Assembly: GCA_000727475.1 (NCBI GenBank)
Contig: KL647308.1
Location: 1,054,001-1,118,000, forward strand
From: Sarcocystis neurona
Lineage: Eukaryota > Apicomplexa > Conoidasida > Eucoccidiorida > Sarcocystidae
Reading direction: 5' to 3'
DNA: 64,000 nt
Shown here: positions 45,504-58,900 of the stretch, one piece after another
Numbering within the stretch: position 1 is the first letter of the stretch
Layout: every line of letters begins with the position of its first letter
Made by a program: the position numbers and the translations under genes
The notes under the pieces: generated by a model
The model's input: only the letters and a program-made list of their open reading frames with translations
The model's database searches: none
Told to the model about the DNA's origin: nothing

Positions 45504-46020
45504 ATAGTAGGAGATTTGAAGCTTGCTGCGTGTTTAAAAGCTTTTAGTGAAGTGTGCACATCCCTTCCGCAAAGGCTTCCTTCAGTCCCCGGTACCCAGC
45601 TACTGCACAGCGCTACGGTCGCCTCCTAACAAATATCATAATCTGGAGGCGATATTACACGTAACCCATACGTGTGTGGGTGTGGACTGCTCCAGCTACT
45701 TGGTTACATATTTGAAAGTATGTTTGTGCAGGTGTTTCCTGGTCAAAGCGGATGTCATGCAGAATCGGTGGTGTATCCGCATTTCTGATTGCCCGCGCGA
45801 TTTTTTCTGTAGAGGTTGCTGCATGTGTGAAGTCCTCACCGGAACTCAGGAATTGCCATGCTGCATGTTTAAGTTATCTAATGATAGTTCCTAGATCCAG
45901 GTGACTCTTTGGCGCAGCTGTACCGCGCAAAATGCCAGTCCTGTCACATACAGGCGTCCCGTGACATAAACAGGGGTGGGTGCCCGTCAAGGGGGATAAG
46001 TGAGTTCCAGTAGTACTTCT

Positions 46021-46163
46021 CCGTGTGTGCGACTTCACGCACGTCGGTTTAAGCCCTTCTGCAAAGTGCTGGTGGGACTTTGAGGATAGGTGGCAGCCAA
46101 AGCAGCGATGCAACTACCCGAAAGCCGGCATAGAGAGCGCAGCGACGTACACACTATCACCAT
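46021..46163 (+). repeat. Diverged direct repeat, copy 1
   Basis: Shares ACTTCACGCACGT, AAGCCCTTCTGCAAA, GGACTTTGAGGAT, AAGCAGCGATGCAAC, AGAGCGC-type and ACACACTATCAC blocks in order with the copy at 47044-47183. The first copy carries a small insertion after GAGGATA. Confidence 0.9.
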
Positions 46164-47043
46164 CTGTGGTAGTGACCGGCACAGCCCGCCTTTACAGTAC
46201 GCCAGTGCCTTTACCCAGACGCACCACACAGGCAAGTTCCCCACAATTCCTGAGGACTCGAACATTTCGTGTGTTACCTACGTATACACCGTTTGCCGAC
46301 ACCGTTGCAACCTACTGGCTTCCACGTCTAGTAGACTAGCTCCTTACGCATAAAGCGGAAGCCCTACAAAAATTTTGTTGTCAGAAAACTGGATAGTTTA
46401 GCGAACATCACACTGGACCTTGGGCAAGGACACGAACATGTCTCCTCATCACATACCATTAATATTTATCGCGAAGTGGAGTAGTAGAACTAGTGCTGCT
46501 CTACACAGGGGATGGTTTAAACGGCTGCCGTGGCCGCATCCTGCTGCGTAGGCAGTAGAGAATAGAGAATTCACGAACCACGTGCGTACTGAGCGGTAAC
46601 AACCTTATATTCCTGTCTCCGGAGGGGCAAAATAGCGAGGACACAAGACTGTTTTTCATACCACTCTGATAAGACTACAGGACAGCACTAATTTCTGACC
46701 CAGCCCAGAGCACACATTATGACCGGCGGGGTCACCGGTAAGCCGTAGTAATCTGCAGCTGAAACTGATTCGGCGCACCTGTGACGAAATACGCACATAC
46801 GTGTTTGTCGAAACGAGTGAAACTTGTGTTGATACACGCGTACTTTACTACCTTTTGCAAGGCAGAGGATCTGGAGGCACTGGTACATCTTCGTGCACAG
46901 CAGTGAAAAACCTTACGCAGTGGGTGACTAACCATCTATCACGTGCTTTAATCAGTCTCGTGCAGGTCCTCTTGTAGTCGTTCACTAAATATCCGGGAGC
47001 TTCGCGTAAGCAAATGCGTGGCCGTTTTCTCTCGGAGTACCTT

Positions 47044-47183
47044 GCCGTGTGTGTAACTTCACGCACGTAGGTATAAGCCCTTCTGCAAACTGCTGCTAGG
47101 ACTTTGAGGATGGAAAAGCAGCGATGCAACGACCCAGAAGCCGGCATACAGCGCGCAAAGAGTTACACACTATCACTGTCTCC
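47044..47183 (+). repeat. Diverged direct repeat, copy 2
   Basis: Second copy of the 46021-46163 element, about 1,020 bases downstream in the same orientation, with roughly 80-85 percent identity by eye. No open frame is shared between the copies, which argues against a conserved exon. Confidence 0.9.
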
Positions 47184-49917
47184 ACCGTCATACATGTTTA
47201 TCTCGTATATATTTACACACATATCTTGGACGTGTCCTCTATTCATTCAGTTGTATACACATTCTTGTACAGTTTTAGTGCTTGTAAGTTTATCGTCGAA
47301 TATTGCTCACCGACATTCACACGTACGTAGTGGTCCTGCATTACAACGTGCTGCCTGTGAGTGAGTCGTGGCGTCTGTAGGGCTGCAGGAAGACACGGAG
47401 ATCTCTGCAGAGGTACGAACAGTTTGTTGGTTGGACTGTGGGCCAGGGTGCAGGTGTACAAAGTAAAACGGCACGCCCAAGATCGTTGGAAGAAATTGCG
47501 GGTGTTCTGCTTCAGCAGGCGCGTACTACGTCGCGCATACCCTCAGGGAGCTTCGATAACGTACCAACTGCGCTGGAGTGTACGTGGTAGTGAAGAATCC
47601 GTAAAGCTCCGTCACCGCTTGACCAAAGGAAACATTGTTTCGTAATGTGTGCGTTTATCATATTGCTGCAGATCACCTACGTGTGCTTCCGAATGCTGCA
47701 AATGCATTCCATTTTAAGGAGAAAATACATTCCGGCGTCGGGACACTCCGGACGCGCCGGGCGTCAGCAGTGTTGCGCTGGCGCAGTGCTCAGCCCTACT
47801 AGCGGCGGAGCTAGCTAGACGAGTAGTCATATCGGAGACTCCTGTGTAGCGGCTGATCCTGATTCGCTCGCTGCTCTGCAACTACACCTCCCTTGTGTGC
47901 ACTTTTTTCCCGTCTTAGTTCGGTCGTTCTCTCCATAGTGCTCGTATCTCGTCGCGAACGGCCTTTACGTATGAACACCGTGTTACCTCTCTTTTCGCGA
48001 GCGCTGTCCCTTGCATCTTTCCGTCGAGCGGCGTATTGGGTCTCTTTCCACGACTGATGCCGGGCAATAACACCGTACTCGTCTGTTTTCTCGAAATGCT
48101 ACGGGGTCAGTTCCCGCGTTTGTCTTACTGTATTCTTGTAGGAATATCTGCCCAACAGTACGTCCTACGGCGTAGCTACAGGCACTGATGTGTGTAGATG
48201 TCAATGATGTTCACCGGATGTATCCGCTATATCCGCCCAACACCCACTGGCGTGCGGACGATGCCACCACGTGTGTGCTCACGCTGCGTGTCTTTATCCT
48301 TGTCGTCCGTCGGTGAAAGAGGTTCGCGCGTCTGAAGTCTGTGGCACGGTGGCCGTTCCGGCGACCGCTCCGGCTTCTTCCAGTGGAAACGCTTGTGCCG
48401 ATCTAACTACTGCTGACTATCTAAAAAAAGTATATTTACGCCTGTATTCGCATGTGCACATTCCCCAAAGACGCCAGACGAGGTGTCGCTTCCAAGGTGT
48501 CTTATGGGGGCAAACGTGTTTCACTTGTACAACTCGTGCAGTCCGTACTGCTTGTCGGTTGTATAGGCCACACGGTTCAATAAGGCCACAGGGACGCGTC
48601 AGCCCGTCAATTGGCTGCCGTTCTGATGTGGCAGGTGCCCCTCGCCCTCCAGGGGCAACAGTGTAGTTTTTCGTCTGTCCGATCGTGGATGCGTCCCTAG
48701 CGTGCACACCGAATCTGGGAAGGGTGTACGGACTTGCTGTCCGTGTATTACAAATATGTGGGCTCGCAGCCTCCTCGGCTCTTTGTTTCCACGAGTACCC
48801 CTGGACTGAAAGCTGACTGAACGTTACTTTCTTCTCTGCAACCCCCATGCGCCGAACGAGTACATCTGACGACGAAGGTGAAAAACGAAACGCGCGTGCG
48901 TTCGTAGGTGTTACATGAAGTGCACCCTGTCGGCACGCGGCCGTGACTTGCTCGAGAATCGGGGCGGCGTTTAACTGCATAGCTGGGTGTGTATGTGAAG
49001 TTTGCGATTGGGACCTTACGTTACGCGTAAGCGTCCACGGTGCGGAACCTTCACACAAGAAGTCCAACTCGGAGTGCCAGTTGGTGGCAAAGAAAAACTT
49101 TGTGTTTAGACACTCTATGAGTCAATGTTCGGAGCCGGTCTAACCGGAAATTCGATTTGTTATCTAGCAAGGACACTACTACCTGTAATTTATGTTTCTC
49201 ACATGTCGTGAGGGTACACCAGCTCCACGCACTGGATTTCGAATCTCTGCACTCACGCTTGATCTTCGTGTTCACACTGGTTCGTTTTTCTCTGTTGTCT
49301 TCTGTCTCGAGCGTGTTCCAGACGGTTTAATTCTAATGTGTGCATACTCGTACACATAAGAAAGGGAGGCCGCCGTACAAATTCAGGTGTCAATCAATGC
49401 GGATATTTGAATGTACATCCAGGCGTTGGAGTAAATTAGTATGAAAGGAATAGTGCAGGCTCTTTCTGCGCTGCGGCAGAAGCGAGCACGTCTACCTCAT
49501 TGTTCATTCTTCTTGCTTCTTGAACTGTTTCAGCGCCGGGGAACCGTTCTGTACGCACTGTACTCCCCGGTGTAACCTGCCCCCCTCCATAATCTCTCCG
49601 GCAACAGTATCGGGCATTCTCCACTAGCGGAGCTCCTGACGCGAACTTGTTGACATTTGTCCCGGCGCCGATATACCAGCATGTCGTTGTCTGCCTTTCG
49701 ATGGTCGCGCAAGATCATAAGTACACAGTGAATGTTTTCCCTCGTGGGCGTGTATGCAAATGTGTTGCCACCGTCACATAACGCAGGTTTCGTCACGAAC
49801 ATATGTGGGGACGCGCTTCGTTCTCAGTAGGCTGTGCGAAGCCACAGACAATTGCGAGGTCTTTGTGTACCTCAGCTCGGGTCCAGCCCCAAGTGAGAGT
49901 ATTTATCTTGTGCACGC

Positions 49918-52900
49918 ATGGCGTCAAAGGCTGCAGGAGGGAAGGAGGGGGCGGGAGCGGGGCGGCAGAAGCCGAAGGGCCCCCAGCGACAATATTCAGC
50001 AGTAGAGCTGGGGTCTTATTTAGTCGGTTCCGTGCTGTGGATCCGCGAGCCTCAGGAGGAGGCGATGTATGTGAAAGGCGTGGTGAAAAGCATCGAAGGA
50101 CAGGAGCTGCAGGTTGATATTGACGGGAAGTTAGAGAAAGTCGGCGTAGACAGATGCCTCAATGCAAATGTGGGAATTGACCCGGTCACCGTAGTTGACC
50201 TTGCAAAGCTGCCACATGCCAACGAGGCATGTGCACTCGAGGTCATACGGGAAAGATACGTCAGAGATCAAATATACGTAAGGGCTGGGACTGCCGAAGA
50301 AGCACGCGCTAGTGTCTAGGCTACGGAAGTCTGCCTCTGCATTTGTGTATACGCATAGAGGTTTGTGTACGACTTGGCTATTCTGCACGTCTTTCGCACA
50401 GGAATTTTGTGCGTATGCAGAAAGACAGTGGCTGCCACACTTGTTCTCTTGTGTGCCGGCACGTCCTACTTGGCCTCTCACAGGTCACAGGCATTAAATC
50501 ATGGCCAAAGACATAAAACTGCGTTACAGCAAACATGCATCCGCACAAATATATGTATCTATACAGAGAGGAGTCGCTGAAGAAGGTAAAACTCTACGAT
50601 TGTCCAGATGTGCTGTGCACGCCGCGACAGTCAGTTTCACGTACGAGTAAGGCTAGAGCCACTCCTCCCAGTCGGGTACCATAGCTCGCCACCGCTCTGC
50701 ATTGTCGGAGATCCTCGTGTTCTCAGATCACCACACCGACATTTTTGTACAGACACAGATTTGCATTTCCGCGTGGGACGTTTTCTGGTGCTTACGCCAG
50801 TATTCTTTCACTGTGTGTGTCTACACGCAGGAGGTTTGCATGCTGCAACATATGCGTGCACGCATACGTTTTATGTGAATGTACGTGTGAACCTGCCCCG
50901 TTGCCTCAACGCCTGGCACAGATTTGCAGCGTGTGACGTATAAAGGGGCAGTGTCTGAAAATTGCATGGTATTTGTTTCCAGACCTACGCGGGCAGACTG
51001 CTCATAGCTATGAACCCGTTCAAGCTAATTCCCGGTCTCTACGAGCCCACTACTATCACCAAATACCAAAATGCCGACACAACGAGGGGTTTTCCAACGG
51101 AAGTGCCGCCACACACCTACGCCGTAGCTCAATCTGCAATGGACATGCTGCGGATTACCAAGGAAAATCAGTCATGTGTCGTCAGTGGTACGCTGATCCA
51201 CTGGAAGAGCTGTAACAAGTTAACACAACAGCCGCACTTAAGCTGCCAGACCGCCTTTCAAACTGCAGAGGGATAAAATGTTGAACAGCGCTGACACCCC
51301 CGCATGGGTGTGTGTGAAGATGCTACTCTGCGAGGACCGGAGCGGGCGATTTCTCTGCTCCTCTGCTGCCAGTCACACCCGGTGATGCCACATGTGTTGC
51401 TATTTTATTACTGGGCACTCCGGTAGCTCTCCCGTGTACTTTACTTCCTAACATGTATATATATATACATACATCTATACGCGCATTATCCCATCTCTCG
51501 TTATATTTGAGAGTTACTTTTGCAGTTACCCGTGAGGCCGCTGCGTTGTTTCTCATTGGCAGTGGTTGACGAAACTGCAGTCGAATAGGTGAGTGTCTGT
51601 CCCTTCCAGAACAGAAACCGAAGCAGTGCAACACTTCTGCAGACAAAGCGGACGTAGAGAAAGGCTCCGCCTACGCAAATAACAGAGCCTTGCTGCCCCT
51701 GGACTGTGAGACCCCTTGTCCCTATCAGTTACACTAGCAGCAGCAGCAACTGTAACTTGGACCCTCCCGTTACGTACCCAGCTAATGAACAGCGTAAATT
51801 GATGGGACTATCGCTGCGGGGACCTTCGGATCGCAGCATTACGCGTCCTGTACATTATAGAGGAAGGAGAAGTTGCGAGACGAGTACGACGCTGCACCTA
51901 CGATACTGCAGGGCGTGCAGTCCTGAAACAATCGCATTACTCGCGACAGCTAAACCAGCAGCTGCAACAAGATTGAAGTAGGCCTTCCCCAGTGCGCTGT
52001 GCCTGCGAAACGTACCAGGCTCGAGAAGGAAGCACTGCCAGCAGCAGGGAGCAGAATGCATTCACAAGACGCCGCCGCCAAGAGACCGGAGCACACCGGT
52101 GTACCTGTACCAGCTGCTGCCGCGAAATTTCTCGCGGCAGAGTGGAACGGCAGTAGGAAAAAACGCGTATCATCAAGGCAAATGTGTTGCCTGCGATCGA
52201 CCCACAAGCAGCTCTTTTTGGTCGGATTATCTGCAGCGAGAAAGAGGGTTAGAGCGGCTACATGTGTGAGATGGTGTTACACGCAAAGAAACAGGCCTGC
52301 TGACGTGCCGCGCATTAATGCCTCTATAGCCATCGCATAAGGCTCTTTGCTTCCTCGTGCGAGCATTGTGCCTTTGCAGGGGAATCTGGCGCAGGAAAGA
52401 CGGAGACCGCGAGACAGTTGATGCAATATTTCGCCACGTCGAAGACGGGCTCGGGAGGGGAAAAAATACAACAGATCATTCTAGGTGCCAATCCTCTGCT
52501 TGAAGCCATTGGAAACGCGAAGTAACTTTTCTCAGCTGGCGTTCGTCTGTGTCTCACTGATAACTATTCTGATTTGTGTTGCCGCAGACCGTAGCTCTTT
52601 TGCAAACGCTTGTCGCGTACAGCCTTTACTGCAGCTGGAACATATCAACACGCGACTATGACGAAGTCCCCTCTGTCATGGTACACAGAAGAAGAGGCGC
52701 CTGTTTTCGGTGCTGCGTTGAAGTGCCTGCCATACGCTACCTCTGCATTACTCTTACACTTACATGTATATGTGTATGCAGGCGAATGTGTAGTTGTGCG
52801 TATGTTGTCTAGAATCCGATGCCACGGTTCAACGCAAGTGGTGCGTATAGTAGACACCTCTCCCCTTCACGGCGCTGCGTGACCGGGTTAAGATTGGCTT

Positions 52901-55900
52901 CTGCGTCCTGTACTGGCCTGCAAAAGAGGCACATTACCGACGCAGCTGTGTGTGCTGAATTTTGTTGAGGTGGAGAGGTGCTACGAAGAAGGAAAGATAG
53001 GCCGAATCCTGCAGAGGCCTGCTGGGGGGGACGGGTGGTTATATTTGGATGGAGTAATCTCAATTCTTGCGTCCCAAAAATCACTTCTTCAGCAAACCGG
53101 TCAGGGAGTGAAGATCAAGTTCGGTGTCACTACCTTTACGTTTTCTCCCTGCTTGCTGATTCCCGAGAGGTCGACTGTATGCGGCTGGTACCACACAATA
53201 ATCTGTACATACTTGGCATTGTCACTCTTTTACTGATACTGCCCACGACTATTTCAGGGATGACGGGGTCACTAAAGTACTTGGTATCCTCTTTCTCGTT
53301 GGACGTTCACGCATGCCATGCATCACGCATATGTGTATACATATACGATGCATGTACGCATATGTATATATATATATATACGTGTGCGTCGATACACACG
53401 GTGTGCGTGCTCCACATATAATAATTCTGCGTGGGCATCACGGACAATGTACGGATCAGAGGTGCGCGCCTACATAAAGTTGTCAGGAGTTCTGTTTGAA
53501 GACAGGGAACAGACGTAGCATGCAACAAGTCGGCGGTGAAATCGAGTGACCAAAACGCATATACAGCAGGTAGCGCGACACTTCGCCTTTTTTTCAGTTG
53601 AACTGTTGGCATGCACTGGAAGAGAATGCTTGGCTACAGGGAAGTTTGGCTAAGACGGTTTACTTCATCTGCACATCTCTTCTCGTAGAGGGCAAGCGCA
53701 AGCGAGGCTACTGTCGTCTTTCGAAAGGTACTTACATATTGAGACCGTAGCGCAAGAGGCAAACAGGGTACGCGAGCCAGAGAATGAAGTTGTCAAGAAT
53801 ATGAAGAAGAGATTCTAGATATTTTATACGTTTTCCTCTTTTTTTTACCTTCTTCCGCCTTTCCTCCGTATTTTCTCTCTGTTGGATGCAAGTCTCTGAA
53901 ACCTTGACGTCTTCAAACTGCGGTCGGATCCCTCTTCTTGCCGTCGCCTATGTGGAGTGCGCAACTTTGCTGCCGTTCTCAGAACGCTACGCAACAATAA
54001 CTCGTCACGATTCGGAAGATTTATAAAACTGGACGTGGCGGCGGCCGGAGGAATTCACGGGGGAATCATTGCGAACTACATGTTGGAACTGTCTCGCATA
54101 GAGTTTCAAGGACAAAACGAGCGAAACTACCACATCTTCTACCAGATGTTGAAGGGCCTGACGCCCGACGAGCTGCAGAAGTGTGCGATGAAAAAAGCCG
54201 AAGAGTACGAGTTCCTCAACAAGTCCGGCTGCTACGAAGTGGAAACTGTCAACGACCTCAAAGAATTCAAAGAAGTCCGTGAACAGCTGCAGTGAGTCTC
54301 CCTGTCGCAGTGAGGTAGCTACGTGTTTTCCGACTCCGCCTAGTGGGAGGTGTTAAAACTGAAGAACAGCTCACGTTCTTGCCCACACATCAATACACAC
54401 GTATGTGACCTGAGTCAGGGTCGCGCGCGCTCCACGGGATGGTGCGGTGGAACCACGCGACACCGTTGTTTGTCGGGTGGGCGGCGTAGGCGTCCAGGCC
54501 CTGGACTGAAAACCCACGCAAGTATGCAGACACACTTACAAATACATAGGTATATATGTGTGCTTGCACGTCTGAACTATCCTTCTGTGTACACGCGCGT
54601 CTCTTCCCATGTCGACAGGAAGATGTGTATACTGTCTCACCCATACAGCCGAGAATAGACTCACCAGAGAAAATGGCAGTGGAACCGGGAATGGGAAGAA
54701 ACCTCTTCACTATAAGGGAAAATTGCCCACCTACTAAACGTAGGCAGCCGCTCAAAAAGTGTAGGTGACACATTCAGGCGACAAGAGGCACGTCGACCAC
54801 GGGATGAGAAATGTTCCTTTCCCTTCAACTCTGGTCTGCAGTTGCATTCTGCCCAGTACTTGTAATGGCGATCCACTCGCCGATGTGCAAGAATCGCTTT
54901 GTGTCACTTTCTGAAATCTACACGTGACGCACTTGTTGGGCGCTGTTTTTCTAGTCAGATATGTACACGCACATCATTCTGTACGTGCCCATAGAATACG
55001 GACGCAGGTGAATTCCATACGCATCTTCGTTGCTCCTTCGAGAAGCATTCTGAGAGTTCATGGCGTCTCTTGCAACGTGCGCACGTGAGCGGCCACCTTA
55101 GCAACTGCTTAAAGCATGGCAGCAGCAGTCGCAGTCGTGCGTTATCGAACAAGTGCCGAGGCTGTGAGTCCCGTTGCAGCCTGTTGTACAAGCCGGAAGA
55201 GGAACTCGATTACTTCAAGTGCCTGTCCGCCGTGCTTATGGCCGGAAACATAAAGTACAAGAATATCACTGCTATGGGAACGGACAAGTGAGACGCAAGC
55301 ACGTGCTGCGACTAGGACACAGTTCACGTTTCTGCATACTGGAGCTATGTGTGTGACTCCGTACGTTTCGATCAAAGAGGCAACTCTACTGTCTGCACTG
55401 CTCCCTCCTTTTCTCTCGGACTAAGCCAACACAAACCGGTGCTCTTGGCATGAGGACGCTGCCTCTGCGTTTTCTTCGTGGGGCAAGATCAAGTGTATGT
55501 TTCCTCCTTGAGGGCCTGAGGAGCAGTACCCGTCTCCGTCTACGTATTTCTCAAAGTCCGCTGTGCTGCCGATCGTTTTCCCTATGTAAAACAAGTTTTC
55601 TCGCAGTAGAGGAGCTGACTACTGTGTGTGAATAAACTTATGTAGATGACGTTTTCCTCGTGCGTGACAAGAGCGTGAACGCAGTGCACTCTTTCCTGCA
55701 CGGCGGCCAACACAGGTACTTCTCGCGCATCTTTGGATAGACTCTGTACGGGCGCCGGCCGCCAGCAGGGCAGCACCAGCAGCTGCAGCAGCACCGAATC
55801 GGCCCGCTTCCCGCACCACAGAGGTGCATCTCCAGTTGTTCTGGAAGTAACGTAGCACGCGTGCTCTCTATGCGAAATGCATTCCGAGGAAGAAGCGACT

Positions 55901-58900
55901 CAGTTCCCTACATGCGCGAGATTTGTCGCCCCTGCCTGGCAAACAGGAACCAAAGATATTCGCCTGTCGCTTTTGGTTTTCACTTCGAATCTGCGCCGTG
56001 TGCTTCACGCACTTCCGTACGCAGATCGCTTGACTTCTCTCTCTTTCTCTGTGCTTCACAGGGTTTTTTCGCTATGTGTGTCCGCTTGTAGACGTACTCG
56101 CTCCACACCGGTAGACAGCAAGCAGACAAAAGGGCTACCGCTGAGTCTTTTGCTGAGGCGACTTCGGCAGCCTGCGCTGCGACCCACTGTACCACCAAGA
56201 AGACAACTACCGAGAGAGGGAGGTAGTACCCTTTTCGACCGTGGCATACCTATAGATGGTCCCTGCAATGAGCTGCAGTCGCTGGGAAGGAGCAACCTGT
56301 CTGGCTGTACGACAAGACGGCGTCGCGGACTGAGGAACTCTGTTTAAACGGGGTCAAACACGAAATCGTACTGCCTGCGTTGTGCGTCTGCGTCGCAGGG
56401 CAGCCCAAGTGGTGAATGAGGGTGACTTCGCTACGATTGCAACGCTTCTGGGAGCTCCACAGGCGGCGTTAAACGAGGTAAGTTCGCAGTAAATTACAGG
56501 AGCAACGGTGGGGCAGCGGCAGGTGTGGACAACAGGGACGGATGTACAAAGCTAGCGTACAACAGACCGATCTCAGAGGAGGAACCCGTGCTCAGGGACG
56601 CATCAAAACTGTGGCGAAGTGGCCTACCAGGTCTTCGTCGTCTTGCGTGAAGACATCCGCACCGCAGATCCGCATATAAGAAAACGTATGTTGATGACGG
56701 CACACGTACCGGTATATGGCTGTGTACACGTACATTCATACGTACACACATATAAATACAAATGTACATGCATGCACGCGTCCACATACATACATATATA
56801 TATATATATGTATCTAGATTCATGTGTAGCTATTTGCACGTCATAGAAGAGATGCCACTACGTAGACTGCGTCCTTCTCGCTTCGGATTCAGTAAAAGAT
56901 GTATGAGGGTCAGGAAGCCATGCCCGCGGATATCCTCTTTTTCTGAACACGAGTTTGGCTACCCAAGCAGCCAGAGTGTGTTGGCTAGGTAAACTGTTGA
57001 TCATGCTTGAGACTGTAGGGCAGCAGACCAAGGGAAAAATGCCCGTCGGAGAAGTCTGCATATATGGAAGCATGTGTTAGGAAATGTGGGTACCTGCCCT
57101 CTGCACTTGGCTGCTGGACCTTGCTGCGGTGCAGGCGATTACTGTCAACATCGTCGAAGTTCGCGGCACCGTTATCAAGTCCCCACTTTCGGCCGAGCAG
57201 GCGACAATTATGATTCGCTCTATGGCGAAGGAGCTCTACAGCACTCTCTTTGACTTTATCGTACACAGCGTGAATCGCCAGATTAAATTCGACGACGAGA
57301 ATCGACCCTGGATTGGTGTAAGGCTTCCATCTCTGCGCCTCGGCTTCCATCCCCTACTTCTCTTACTTCCCTCTTTATCGATGAAGACGCTCCCCTGTAG
57401 CGATGCAACGTGCTTCTGCCTGTGTATGTGTGAGAGAGAGCGAAGTATACGACCGAAAGAATCCTCATGCCTCCACACAGCATTTAACACTGCGCTGCAT
57501 TTTGTACAGACATAAGGAATCCTTTCGACGATGCTCGTACGCACTCGACGCTACAAAGGCACGTAGAAACACATGCACGCGGACCAGCTCGAGCTACCCC
57601 TATGTAGATATGCATGTTTACGCACATATCTATATATATATGTAGAGAGAGAGAGAGCACCTCGAGCTATCTCTGTCTCCCTAAATCTGCACATGTACAT
57701 ATATATGTGTGTGAATCTTGTAAGACGCAAGGGCTACTGCATTTCAGAAAAAGTGCATCAAGCGCGAAGAAGCGAATTCTTTCGGTCGAACTCCCTCCTC
57801 AACCCAGAGAAAAAAGAGTAGAGGTAGTTGACATACTCTGTGGGCCCTGTGAAGTGTGGTTTCTCTTTTTGAAGCCTCCTTCGTAAAGTGACAGGCCTTT
57901 TCAAGTCGACACGCACACTCGGCGTCGTTTTGTTGCTCCCTGAAACCGCATGCCTTTCACACATGCTAGTGGCTGCCTCGGCAGGTGGGGTAAGGCGACG
58001 CCGCAGCTTCTCCTCGCACACGCCTCATCCAGTGACTTCGTCTTTCATGTTGTCCTCTCTACGTCAGCGTTTGCGCTGCAGTGGCGTTACCGCTGTTGTG
58101 TTTGTGTGTGTGTCAGATTCTCGACATTTACGGTTTTGAGTTTTTCCAGAAGAACTCTTACGAGCAGTTTCTCATCAATTACGCAAACGAGCGGCTGCAG
58201 CAGTTCTTTATCCAGCAGGTCTTTCAAGCCGAGGTAAGGGGAATCAGTATATAGGTGAAGAGTGCGCAGAGACGAGGTCCATATATACGTATATCCTGTG
58301 TGTTGAATAGCTATGAGTTTGCCAATTCGATAATAGAGAAAACAGGCTTGATTGGCTTCGAGGGGTTTTCCGAGCTGTACATTTCTTGTTTGCTGGCCTC
58401 TTACAATCACTGGCATTCTTCGTGAGGAAACTGCTGCATTGGGGTGGCGTTACGATATCTTGTGAAGAGGGTTGTTCGAGACTGTCCAGACAGGAGAACA
58501 GGTCCGGTCACGGTTGCCGTCTTCAAAATACAAAAGTCATTCAATATGTTGCAGCAACCGCAGTTGACTAAGCCTTGAGCGGCGTGCTGGACCTGTTGCC
58601 GTCTAAAAAATATGGGATACAGTTGCTGGGCTGCTGCTTCTTTCGCAGAAGATTGATACTGCGTTCTCAAAACCCCGGATCTACCCCTACGCCTATCGTC
58701 GAGTAACGCGCGAACATGTCGCTGTCATTCACTGCCACACCACGCGTGACGGCCTTTGCCGTGCATCTATGTGTGTGTGTGTGTTTGTGTGCACGTACGC
58801 ACCCATACATATAGATATTCATTCGTATGTATATGTATTTGTATACATCTTTTTGATGCCAGACATAGGTAGCACGTCTTCACCCGCCTGATAGCAAAGC

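Larger units (their letters stand above)
44279..49917. other. Gene-poor spacer between BRCA2 and myosin
   Basis: There are no supportable genes. It contains (TA)n near 44824-44846, the duplications listed separately, and short open frames such as 48271-48666 without an ATG start. The 49400-49917 part presumably contains the myosin promoter and leader. Confidence 0.45.

Noticed and set aside
51706..52340. Two open + frames inside a myosin intron
   Set aside because: They lie between exons 2 and 3 of a conserved motor; splicing them in would separate the two halves of the P-loop glycine codon. No domain was recognised.
52586..52700. Candidate myosin exon after GCCGCAG at 52589
   Set aside because: Joined in phase 2 it reaches a stop almost at once, whereas the acceptor at 53982 restores the conserved switch I sequence.
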